DNA of 64,000 nucleotides from assembly GCF_000208865.1 (NCBI RefSeq), contig NC_018396.1, forward strand, positions 5,698,514 to 5,762,513, read 5' to 3'. Below, one piece after another: positions 39,401 through 62,876 of the stretch (the stretch's first letter is position 1; each line of letters opens with the position of its first letter). The notes below the pieces were generated by a model that searched no databases, had not been told where the DNA came from, and was given only the letters and a program-made list of their open reading frames with translations. The DNA comes from Neospora caninum Liverpool (taxonomy: Eukaryota; Apicomplexa; Conoidasida; Eucoccidiorida; Sarcocystidae). Made by a program: the position numbers and the translations under genes.

Positions 39401-42400
39401 TCCCGAGATGTCCTTTCTCCTCTCCCGCGTGGTTCTCTTCGTTCTCCTCAGGTTCACCGCGAGGCCATCCGCGCGCAGCTCTTGGTTTGCTGCGAAGGCG
39501 CTGTGCGCGTCTACCGCGTGCCCCTTTCTTCTTCCCCTCAGCGCGCGAACAGAGCGGTGTCTTCGGCTCATCGCGGGGCTGGTGACGCGCCTGGAAGGAG
39601 CCAGCAGAGAAGCCGGGAAGCCGGCGAGGGTCTCGACAGCGAGAGAACGGAAGGCCGCGAGTCGGAGACGGAAAGCGAGATCCGAAGGCAAAGACAGAAC
39701 CTCGGAGGGCTGAGCGGGCCGTACACCCTCGTCTCGAAGTTCGTGTCGCCTGAGGAACAGGTGAAACGTGTTCAGGTGAGAGGGATACACGTGCACACGT
39801 CTCAGCTATGACAATTATGATTTTGCCTGAGAGGAGGCGAGGGGACAGGAGAGAAACAGCAACCGCGGAACAGCGGACAGGACTGAAACAGGGCGAAGGA
39901 AAGATGGAGAGAATAGAGCTTCGAAAGGAGCGACGAGGACTAGAGGACGGAGACGCAGCAGAAGAAGGGAAAACGTCAGAGCCAAAGCTTGCCTTGTTTT
40001 TGTCGAAACAATCTATTCGGCCAGGGCTCTTAGTCGTCTTAGTCCCCCCCCCCCCCACCGTTTCCGTCTTCGTCGGTTGGATGGCGCAGCACGGCGTTCA
40101 GACGGACTTTGCCAGGGAGTCTGCATTTTGCAGCTTCGTCTCGCCAGCGACGCGCAGCCGCCCCGTGTGTTGCATGCACCAACGGATAAAACATGCAAGG
40201 GCTGCCGAGAAGAGGAACGCGACCGCAGACGAGACACAGGACTTGGCGCGGGCTGCCCCTCCAGGCTCAATCGACTCCGATTTCGCACGTGTGCACGTGT
40301 GCATGTGCATGTGTGCATGTGCATGTGCGTGCATGTGCATGTGCGTGCATGTGCATGTGTGCATATGTGCATATGTGCATGTGTGTGTGTGTGGCCGTTT
40401 TGTCGATTGTTTTTGTGCGTCAGCTGGGGTTGGGTGTGTACACGGCGCTGCAGTGCGCTGTGGAAATGGAGCGCCTTCTCCGCCCCGACGAAGCGCGACT
40501 CCCCATCACCATTTGGGAGGTTTTCCTCGATGTTCTTGAAGGTGAGCGCTTCTTAGACGTGGTTGGCTGTCTCTGGCGGTGAACACGCGGTCCCTTGCGT
40601 CTTGCAGCACCTTTTTCGCACGCTCACAGACCCGCGCCAAGTCCCTCGCCTGGACCCCAAACTTCTGCGTACACATATATATACATATGTATAAATATAA
40701 ATTAATATCTCTCCATATATATATATATATATAAACATGTATCTACGCAATGTCTGCATGCATATGTGTATGTATTCCGTTACAGTTAGCCGCGGAATCT
40801 TTGCGTATCTTTCGGCGTCATCACTATGTAAAGCTGGATGTGTATTTGTATACGGAGAGGGAGGTGGTCGGGGATTCGAATGCCGCGTTGATGTCGTGAA
40901 CGGTTTTGGACAGGCGAAGGTCCGTGTATATTCTCTTCGTCGGCTATGAAGTCGCAGGTTGTTTTCCGCTCGTGTTTTTCCGTTGCAGAACTTCGCGTCC
41001 GAAGTCCGGCGCTTTTCCTTCCGTTCGCTACCTCGCTCGTAGAGCTTCATTCAGGCACCGGCCTTGGCCAGCCTCCCAGCGCGGCGAGTCGCTCTGCGTC
41101 GAGCCGCCAGCCTGCCTCGTGCGCGTGGTCGGCGCCTGCTTCGTTCTGTTTGGGCTCCGCTGGCGGGCGTCCGGCGTTTTGTCGTCTCCTGGGGTGTCTA
41201 GGGCCCTGTTGTTCGCCTCTGGTTCCCGCGACGCCGCTGCCGACCGCTCTTCTCGTTGCGCCTACTGCAGACGCCGGCGGAGCATGCAGCGCCTCGGCTG
41301 CCTCGGCGCGGCACCAGCAGCAAATGCACTTGCAGGATCACGCGGTGAGTGTTGCGCTCACGGTCAGCCAGGCGGCCTGCGCGTATTTGAGCTGTTACCT
41401 GTCGACTGAGGCTTGGGCGGCGGCTAGGGGGAACCGCGCAGCTTTCGCGCAGAAGTTGTGTTACGCGCAAAACGTCTACGCCTTTTTATTTGGTGTGGAC
41501 ATCCCCTTCTGCTGCCACCCGGGAGCCGCACAGCTCGCCAGGCTGGCCGTTTCGCCGCTCGGGCCCCAGACCGGAGACCTCGAACGGTCCTGTGGGTCCA
41601 GTCGAGAAGCGCCTTCCCCTTTGTGGAGTCAGACGCGTCGGCCGGGCGCAGCAGCCGGCGCGGCAGCGTTTTGTCTGACGCCTCACCCCGGTGAGGCGGG
41701 GGGCGGTTCCGCGGTTCCCGAGGCTCTGATCAGTTTGGCAGGAGCTGGCGAGTTGCAGTGCGTCGAAGAAGACGCCGCGACGGAGTACGACCTGTGCCTG
41801 AAGGCTGGGTCTCGCCAGCGCAAGATGTGGACATTCAAGAGGAAGTACATGGATAACGCCCAGCACACTGCGCACTGGGTTGATGTGGCGATTGAGGCCG
41901 TCGGCGCCCTCATGGAACTGCCTGAGGCCGTCTGGTTCATTCCGGATCCCGAAACGACAGTGAACGAGTACCGCTTGGTCATCCAGGAGCCCATGTGGCT
42001 GAAGAAAGTCCAGGCGAAGCTGAAGGCGGGGCTGTACAAGCTGCCTTACCATTTCAAGCAAGACGTCGCGCTTATTTTCCGGAATGCACGGACGTTCAAT
42101 CGCCCGGACGATCGGCCGTACCGCGACTGCTGCGTCGTCGAACAAAAGTTTAACCGCCTCTGGGGATGCATTAACCAGGCTTTCCAGCGCGCCGCCAAGT
42201 CGCACAGAACGGGGTCGGACGCGGCGCAGCCTCGACAGCCGGGTCCGGTTTCTTCGAGCACGCCTGGAGACGCCTCGTCTGTGAGTGCGAGATACCCTCC
42301 GTTGTATCCGCAGCAGATGAGCTACGAACAACAACTGCTGGCAGCCACGCAGCCTGCCGGGGTTTTGCAGAGTGGACTGGGCATGCACACTCCGGAGCAG

Positions 42401-42586
42401 TTCGAGCAACTGGCCAGAGGAGGCAGCGCCGCAACAGTCAGTGCAACGGGTTCCTTTTTCGACCCCCAGGGAAGTGGACCGTATAACGGACAGCACGAAT
42501 CCGTGGGAGGGACCATCCAGTATGGCTTCATGCCAGCAGCTGTGCAGCCTGCCAATCCGCCAGTCGGCAAAGGACACACCGAGTAA
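23445..42586 (+). CDS. TAF2: TFIID subunit 2 (TAF2) homologue with C-terminal bromodomain (23 exons, about 3,125 aa)
   Basis: Exons: 23445-23663, 24059-24229, 24611-24847, 25218-26277, 26847-27133, 27416-27574, 28411-28653, 29192-29548, 29964-30137, 30467-31015, 31146-32475, 32814-33177, 33934-34180, 34524-34705, 34970-35263, 35825-35942, 36558-36847, 37030-37514, 37839-38062, 38503-38850, 39452-39775, 40424-40541, 40989-42586. The N-terminus is the M1-aminopeptidase-like fold of TAF2: QRLDVSVEDFREKILYGST, SRVWVDDEPAEFSLPS, RIRVTIDFKLVNP, PWFPTLPAS, VSLFAGPL. No HExxH zinc site was seen, as in other TAF2 proteins. Family signatures follow: FISGTGCPQLTLAFVV (exon 10), KLPVLWLRADPMQVWIGR and SGSMWEQQLLNDVNISAQL (exons 14-15), then HEAT-like helices. 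TAF2 helps TFIID contact core promoters in the nucleus. It is far longer than human TAF2 (about 1,200 aa) because of Ser/Ala/Glu-rich insertions. The exon 10/11 junction is unresolved: donor 30890 is a better GT site but breaks phase with acceptor 31146. A spliced upstream exon is possible. Confidence 0.8.
24611..24847 (+). other. Cysteine-rich segment inside the TAF2 N-terminal domain (exon 3)
   Basis: Residues about 131-209. The sequence contains PCCLC and, 13 residues later, CFVC, followed by LVQLPEKTAQKFHARVRQ, which rejoins the TAF2 fold. Two CxxC-like pairs could bind zinc, but the spacing matches no family I can name. The segment keeps phase with both neighbouring exons. An alternative is that part of it is intron and the true acceptor is further downstream. 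Confidence 0.4.
25560..25720 (+). other. Glu/Lys/Arg low-complexity insertion in TAF2 exon 4
   Basis: A purine-rich coding stretch encodes a highly charged run of Glu, Lys and Arg. A second acidic run rich in Glu and Asp lies at about 26110-26260. Both sit in loops between predicted beta strands of the M1-like fold. Such insertions are common in apicomplexan nuclear proteins and are probably disordered. Confidence 0.7.
28272..28293 (+). repeat. Poly-G run in TAF2 intron 6
   Basis: Twenty-two bases with a single non-G (T at 28279). The run lies in an intron of about 840 bases. It could fold as a G-quadruplex and is prone to sequencing error. Confidence 0.85.
28826..28851 (+). repeat. (TA)n tract in TAF2 intron 7
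   Basis: A perfect TA run flanked by ATCT and ATGCAT-rich sequence between exons 7 and 8. Confidence 0.9.
32689..32722 (+). repeat. (TA)n tract in TAF2 intron 11
   Basis: A TA run with one G interruption, about 90 bases before the acceptor of exon 12. Confidence 0.9.
33330..33862 (+). repeat. Two TA-rich blocks in TAF2 intron 12
   Basis: TA-rich blocks at about 33330-33396 and 33825-33862 lie in one intron, separated by ordinary sequence. The second is about 70 bases before the acceptor of exon 13. Confidence 0.85.
36145..36456 (+). repeat. Three (TA)n blocks in TAF2 intron 16
   Basis: TA runs at 36145-36164, 36177-36209 and 36428-36456 in an intron of about 615 bases. They are separated by a short unique stretch. 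Confidence 0.9.
40044..40392 (+). repeat. C-run and alternating GTGCATGT repeat in TAF2 intron 21
   Basis: A 13-base C run at 40044-40056 is followed at 40287-40392 by about 105 bases of alternating purine-pyrimidine sequence built from GTGCAT and GTGT units. The second block ends about 30 bases before the exon 22 acceptor. Alternating GT/GC sequence can adopt Z-DNA. The TGCATG core recurs many times. Confidence 0.85.
40715..40733 (+). repeat. Short (TA)n tract in TAF2 intron 22
   Basis: A short TA run in the intron before the terminal exon. Confidence 0.85.
41860..42213 (+). other. Bromodomain at the C-terminus of the TAF2 homologue
   Basis: Residues about 2,884-3,001, in the same uninterrupted reading frame as the end of the TAF2 body (40989-42586). 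Visible features are an atypical ZA loop VWFIPDPETTVNEY where most bromodomains have WPF, then YRLVIQEPMWLKKVQAKL (the VI-x-x-PM core), GLYKLPYHFKQDVALIFRNA and TFN. The Asn of TFN is at the position that usually anchors acetyl-lysine. It is followed by a Gln/Pro/Ser-rich tail of about 125 residues. The fold call is strong; binding activity is inferred from the retained Asn. Confidence 0.88.
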
Positions 42587-45500
42587 GACGCCGTGTGGAT
42601 CAAGGCGCCCTACGCTCGATGCGGCGTCCGAGTGTCGTCGAGCTTCTTGCCTGTTTCCGTTAGATGTATGGCTACCTCCCCACTTGGCGTTTTTCGGACT
42701 ACAAATAAGAACGCAGTCCATCGTGCAGACTCTTGCTACCCGAGCGGCGTGCCTGCGGCGTTTTCAGAGTCGCGCAACTTTCGGTCTCCCCTCTCAGAGC
42801 AGGGCGTGTGACGGCCGCGACTGAGACCGCCACTCGTCGCAGAGCCTAGCCTCTTCGCTGTACGTTCAAAAGCACACTTTGAGTTCCGGGAAGTGTTCGT
42901 GCCCGTTCGACTTGGCGTCTGCTGGCTGCTCGTCGCGTTTGCACTACTTCCAGGCTTACTGTAGCTCCGCTGCTTCCCTTGAGCTTCTGTGTCACGCAAT
43001 GTACGGTGTCAGGCGATTGCCGGCTGATGCGCTCAATGCGTCAGCTGAACTACCGCTAAAAAAACGCATTCGGCTGTGGCCACTATGGCGCCCGAGAGAG
43101 GGAACCGGCAGTTTCCGTCCTCACATGACGCGCTGTAAAAGTACTTTCAGCTTTCGCGAAACACAGCTGCTGACCGTCGTCGATGTGGTGCCGCCTTGGA
43201 GCGAACCCCGGCACGGTTCGACTTTGTGTCTCAGTTCAGACCAAGACTGCCGATGTCAACGTGCTGGATTTCAATATCTTACAACATTAGGGTTCGTCCA
43301 CGGTGGGTATGTTCTAGGCGTCATATCTGGACTACTGGTATCACGCGTACTGAGGGAAAAAGGAGAGTACTACTCAGATGCTAGTCTGACAAGTCATGGG
43401 ATGCTAACAGTGTCTCCCTCCTTACACTGGAGAAAGGCCACCGCACGCGGCTCATTTCGAGCCCCCGAACGCGCGCGCGGGCGTGCACCAGGAAACAAAG
43501 AACTGGGGCGAGGCGGAAGAAGAGAGATCCAAATGCCGGCAAAGGAGGAACGTACAAACCCCCACGAGGTGCAAAGGAAAACAAGCCAAGAAAAACGGAG
43601 ACTATCGAACTCAAGACAGTGACATCTGACATGCATGTGCGCAGTGGCTCTGCTTCGCCACATCGATCTTCAAGGGAAAACAGTAAAACAGGAATATGGA
43701 AGCCTTGGACCATTGGAGGGGAAGATTGAAGGCTGCCGTTTCTTCGGAAGGGCCGGCGCGCTTGTGACTTTCTGTGCCACTGTTGCGTGCTCTCTTCTGC
43801 AACAGCTGTGCGTTGTCTGACGGCAAATGGGAGATAGTCTCAGGTTTCGCAGAACGGAAGAACTCAGCTCAGGGTTCGCTGCCAGCGACGCTGCGGTGTT
43901 CTTGGTTTTCGTGTTTCCATCTTCACCACTACGTTTCTGTCCGGGGGTCGGCGGTAAGATGTAGCCACTGACCGCTTTGCTTAAACTTTCTCCTGTTCAA
44001 TGCCATCCCCGACCAAGCAGTGATCGTAACGTCTGAAAAAGGTGAACACGGCAGCGAAATGCAAGGTGAACGCAATGCTCTCGTCTTCATATTTCTCTCC
44101 CGAGTGTCCCCGATTGCTTGTCGTGACCCACAAAAGTTGCACTGTCGTTGAGGTTGGCAGAAATGTGTAATCAAGAATCCCCGTCGGACTCTCAGAGATG
44201 ACATTCCATAGAGAAAGACCACCTCGAATAAAGGCAGAGGCCAGCTTCGCAGAGACATGTTCAGAAAAAAAGATTTGACTGGGTGAGGGTGTTGCTTGCA
44301 GCGTTATATTTCGGAGAAACGATATGTGGGACGATCCGTTGCAGGACACACTGTAACCGCCAACTACTGGCTAGAATTGTTACGTTATACGTTTGCGCAG
44401 TCAATCTCGGTCTTTCACTTGCAGAAAGAACTGCTCACATCGGGTCGTGTAGTTGTCTTGTATCCACTATAAAAGGTCCTGACCCCTTTCTTCGTTGCAA
44501 ACAAGAATAACAAACTGCTTTCTGCCACAACGTTTTTGCCAAAGTTCTTGATGAGGAGTCCCGGAAATGACTGCTCCCTCAGGCGAAGACACACTTGCAT
44601 AAAAACCGAGTTCGGGAAAGACTTCTCGAGAACCCGTTTTCGCCCGAAGTGGATTGCGATAGACAAACGAGCTACTAGAGGACTACTAGGCGCCCTGGGT
44701 TATTGGCGGCGAACACACGTAGCTACACTGGGGAGGGCGGGGACTCTCAGAAAAGGCGTGCACTTACAAATGGAAAATGGGAGTAGGCTGCTTGGATTGG
44801 CATTCGCTTTTTTTCTAGAGTTGCAAACGGCCACCAGTCCCATGTTGAGAAAAAATGGAATGTCAATAGGCTCAGGGAGGCGTTGATGCTCCGTTTTATC
44901 TGGCCACACACCGTTGATTGCTTTTACATCCAACTACGGATCGTCTATCGAACATTGACCGCCAACTCCTTTCGCGTCGACTGGGGTCTCAGGAAAACAC
45001 TTCTTCCGCCCATGATCTTCTCGAGGCTCCAATTGGTCCCGTTCTTCATTCACGCCTTGCTCCGAGGCCTTCGCAAAAGTTTCACGACCGTCTCAAGTGT
45101 TCTCTCTTGCCGTTTGAGCTGTGTGGCTACTCCCTCCTTCAACCAATGCATCCTCTGGGACAGTCGAGTAAAGTGTGAAAAGAGCCGTTTCACCAGAGGG
45201 TAGATCCATGTAGTACCGTAGATCGTATCTCGTTTCCAGCCAACCAGTGTGCCGCGGTTTGATGCCCGTCTGATTCGAGCTCCAGCAGAGAGAGGGGAAG
45301 GGTTTGCATGCCTCGGTTTATAGACGGGGCCGTTTCTTTTTTTCTTGAGGCTGCAGAGTGCTGCCGTACGCAGAAGCATCCTTTCGTTTCGTCTCTCGCT
45401 TTTCCTCCATTGATAGAACTGCTTTTTCCTAGGCGTCCCATGTCCCAGGAACATTCAGCATTTTACTCTTCTGGCCTGCGTGGAGGATCTTTTTTTCGCA

Positions 45501-45701
45501 TTCTCCGCGTGCACTGTTCTCTCGTTCCCGTCTGCGTTCCTTGGGCCGACGTGTCCTGGCCATTCAGGAACGAAATCGGCAGCTGATTTCCTTCATCCTT
45601 CGACCGAAAACGCTTTTGTTCAAAGGAACTTTGTGTCAGCGACGGACCTCCGGGCATTGCCAGGCTACGTCTCTTCTTCCACGTCGACGGGCGAAACCGG
45701 A
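42587..45701. other. Intergenic region between TAF2 and the small gene
   Basis: About 3.1 kb with no supported gene and lower GC than the coding exons. It should hold the TAF2 3' untranslated region and the promoter of the gene at 45702. CGTCTCT, the reverse form of the WGAGACG element, occurs at 45390-45396 and 45668-45674. The longest frames (for example 42879-43622, +) lack recognisable domains and look like chance frames. Confidence 0.5.
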
Positions 45702-46497
45702 ATGTCGCGGGCCGTCTACGCCAAACTCTGGGCCAGCACGGCCCAGTACACACAGCGAAGACATTATGCGTGGTACCAGATTTGGTAAGGTCCAAAACAG
45801 TGCTTCGAGGGCACGTCCTCGCGGGGAAGGACACTCTGGAGTGCAGCTTTTTCTTCGCTCGCGCGCCTGGGCGGTTGCAGGCGTCGCTTCCAAGCGCGTG
45901 CATGCCTGGAATGACAGACTCAGGGCGCAGGAAATCCTTTGACTGCGCCGGCTGTGAACTGAGGAAGAGTTACGACGAACATGCTGGGAATATATCTTCT
46001 CTATCAGAGTACTTGTTTTTCTATTCTGCTAATTTGTCCTCAGCCACACGTGCCACAGGTTTTAGCATGGGCCTTGCCATGCATGCTGAGGAAGGAGCAC
46101 ATGGTCACTGCAGTGCGATCCGCGACAAGGATCGCGAGGGCTCGTATGATCAGTAGCAGATGGTTTCCTGGATCTGGTGGAGCGGACGTATGTGCTTGTG
46201 CAGCAGTAGGGTGCCAAGTGCGTACTGGTTGCCGGGATTGGCCGTCGATCCACTCTTTTTTTCTGTCACACTTCTGACTTCTGTCGCTCGTTGCTTCACT
46301 CTGTTGCGGGGTTATCTGTTGGTTGTTGTCTTTTCAGGTCGCGCGTGATCCCGTGGTCCGTGCCTTGGGGCATCTTTGCCATGTGGATGGTCTTCCCGGC
46401 CATGCCCGTCGAGTACCGTCAGGCGCTGACTTTCGGCATCTGGCGGAAACCCAACATCGGCACGCATGGCCCGGACCCCGCCGACGCAAAGAAATAG
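45702..46497 (+). CDS. Small Trp-rich membrane protein, two exons, 80 aa (function unknown)
   Basis: Exons 45702-45784 and 46338-46497, joined inside a Trp codon (TG|G) with GTAAGG donor and TTTTCAG acceptor; the total is 80 codons plus stop. The first 27 residues are basic and aromatic (AKLWASTAQYTQRRHYAWYQ). Then comes a hydrophobic, Trp-rich span, PWSVPWGIFAMWMVFPAMPV, which fits one membrane helix. The tail is polar (WRKPNIGTHGPDPADAKK). Size and layout resemble small supernumerary subunits of mitochondrial respiratory complexes or ATP synthase, but I recognise no family; that role is inference. The upstream frame stays open to an ATG at 45480, which would add 74 residues. I prefer the shorter start because the added part is low-complexity and the region just upstream has promoter-like heptamers. 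Confidence 0.6.
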
Positions 46498-49123
46498 GCG
46501 AGTGACTCTCAGAGCGCCTCACCGGGACCGTACGGGTCGGCGCTCCCGCACTCGGCCTCTATGCTCCTTCCAGCCGTGTGTCTGGCTGCGCCGCTGACCG
46601 AAAGAAACGTGAGGGTTTCGTTCACACTGCGCCTCGCCAGCACGCGTCTGGCCACGTGAAGGATACCTCTTCGGGTAGACGTTCTGTATCTCGGCAGAAA
46701 GCGAGGCATTTCAGGCTCGACGCGCGGCATTTCAGGCTCGACGCGCGGCATTTCAGTCTCGACGCGCGGCATTTCAGGCTCGACGCGCGGCATAGGCTGA
46801 GGCTAGATTCATCTTGCCGGAAAGCCCCCAACTTTTTTGCCGCTACCAGCAGTGGTTGCCCACGTGACTTCACCTTGTGGTAGAAACGCGCGTTGCCGGA
46901 TCTCGCAAGAGGCGCTGTGAGATGCAGGACAGTGTGGCGGTTACGGTCGCAGCCTCTGCGCCTACTTGAAAAGTATACACGAAATAACCCCAGGCTCCAC
47001 GTACGTGTCTGCCACGCGCCTCGCTGGTGCCTGGGCACCTGCGATCTCCACGCGTGGTGTGCTTCCCTCTGTTCCGTATTTAACGTTCCAAGCTGATTTA
47101 CTCCTCTAAGGAGGCAAGTGGACCTCTACGTTCATGCGTGAAAAAAGTCCTGCCCGTTGCCCGTCCGTCCGGCAGACGTGGACGGCGTTGCCGAAGGCAC
47201 AGTCCGACTTTTCCGACACAAACTTGGTTTTTCGCGCTCGTATTACTTCCAGGGTTACGTCGCCTTGCTTTACACAGCAAAGTCGGTTATCAGAAGTTGG
47301 ATTAGAAACACACACGCATCGGTCTCAGCAGGTTCCGCACTTTAGTTCAGCCGTTCACGAAGGCCTTCGCACGGCTGTAGCGGTCCGCCTTACCAGCTTG
47401 CAACAGTCGCCACGAGTCTGTTGTGTTGCGCCAACAGTTATACGGCAACTTTATTGCGGTACAAAGAAGCAATCACCCGTTCCACGCAGAGGCGTCTTCT
47501 ACAATCCACGGTACGAAAGGCACAGAGCGAGGTTCCGTCTTCGTCCACATCAAACTGAAAGTCAGCAAGTCGTCACACCTGTTTCCACTGTCATTTCTCG
47601 GTGTGTTCCACGTGTTGGAACGTGGGCAGAGCTACCCTTCATCCAGGGTTTGTCAAACACGCCGGTATGAAAGCGCTTGCGGTTTACAGCCGAGCCGTCT
47701 CCTCGGATGACAGTGAACGCTTTTGCATTCGAATCGTCGTTAGCTGCAAAGCAGGGGACCCGTTCTATTCGGCAGCGACGTGGAACGGCACGCAAGCACA
47801 CACTTCTCACACACCACTCGACGGCTCCGTGCTGTGACCCGATCTGCTAGACTCGAGCGACTGGGGATGAGCATGACAGACACCTAACAAAAAAAGATAA
47901 AGACGCATGTCCCGAATCTTCCTATTCAGCGCAGGGGTGGGTACGCTTCTTTGGAGCTTCGGACATCCACGCGTTACAACTCCCCGTTGGGAACTGACCG
48001 TCACTTTTGAAGCGTTTGCGTGATTTGGGCTCCGCGACGCTGTTTTGACCTTTTTTGGTGAGCCAACACACACAGGGATCTCTGCGCTTTGTCAGCAAAG
48101 CACTCCGCGCCTCTGTGCCTTGTGGAGGAAGCGGTGGAATCCGTGCCAAAGGCACGAGCACACACCGGACTCTCATGAAACAACGGCGAAAGTTTCTTGT
48201 GCTCGACGGCGCACTACACACGCCGCACAAAGCGAAAAAAAACAAGCCTGTACGCACACCGAAACGGAGCAGGCGCGTGAAGACACTTTGTTTTGTCAGT
48301 GAAGACGCTTTTCGTGGAAGAAACCTGGAAGCTGTGTCGCGAGAGGCGTGCTGGCCCACGCACCGTTTCCTCTCTCGCGAAGGCTGAGGCACGAGAGACT
48401 CGACGCCTTTTCGGCACTGAGCTTGACTCTCCCTTTCCGCAGGCTTTACGCGCCGCGTGGCGCGACCCCGCTCCCCGACACCGTCGGGAGATTTTCCGCT
48501 GTGTTTGAGTTTCATACATGTCCAGAGCGCGCTGCGGACTTTTTGCTGTTTAAACAGTTCCGGGTTCTTCCCAGCACTTTCACCTTTGCAACCCTCTGTG
48601 GAGTGCTGTGCGCCGTCTGGCAGCGCGACAGTCCGCGTCGCGCGGCTAGTTTTCCACGTCAGCGGCGTGCCGAGATGAAAAACTCTTGGCCAGCCTCGAA
48701 AACGCTCCTGTCTAACCCTATTAAATTCTCCCGCAACCTCCTGAGTCAACACACGGCGCGCTAGTTGCCTCATTTTCCAGCTACGGCGACTGTACTGTCT
48801 ACACATGCGCCTCCTGTGGAGTTGGCGTCACGCGTGGGCCGAATAAAGTGTGCATCTTGTTAAAATCAGCTATCGCGGCAGATTCTCGCGCTCTCTTCAC
48901 CCAGCTGTCCGCAGTGCCGAGTCCTGGGCGGGTGAAAGCTTGAAAAACTGCCGCTCGGGGTGTGCAATTTTCCGTTTTACTCAAGCACCTACATGCGCCA
49001 AAGCGCCTGGAACAGAGCCCAGTGGCGCCGCTGCTCCGAGGTGTCCGGCAAGTGGCGAAAGAAGGCGCGAGTTGAATGCCATTTCTTCCTTCTTGACGCG
49101 TTAAGGCGGCAGGGAAAGACAAC
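46498..49123. other. Intergenic region between the small gene and GWD
   Basis: About 2.6 kb with no supported gene. It contains the 21-bp minisatellite at 46706-46793, an AATAAA at 48842-48847, and a minus-strand open frame of 294 codons at 47922-48806 with no recognisable domain. The last 250 bases before 49124 should include the GWD leader. Confidence 0.5.
46706..46793 (+). repeat. 21-bp minisatellite, four copies
   Basis: Four head-to-tail copies of a 21-base unit beginning GCATTTCAGGCTCG, plus four bases of a fifth copy. Copy 3 differs by one base (CAGTCTCG). The unit is a multiple of three, so both strands stay open through it. It begins about 210 bases after the stop codon of the small gene. 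Confidence 0.95.

Positions 49124-62876
<13,753 letters not shown>

Noticed and set aside
44536..44886. 116-codon plus-strand frame in the TAF2-small gene gap
   Set aside because: No domain, no splice partners and ordinary length for chance in this region.
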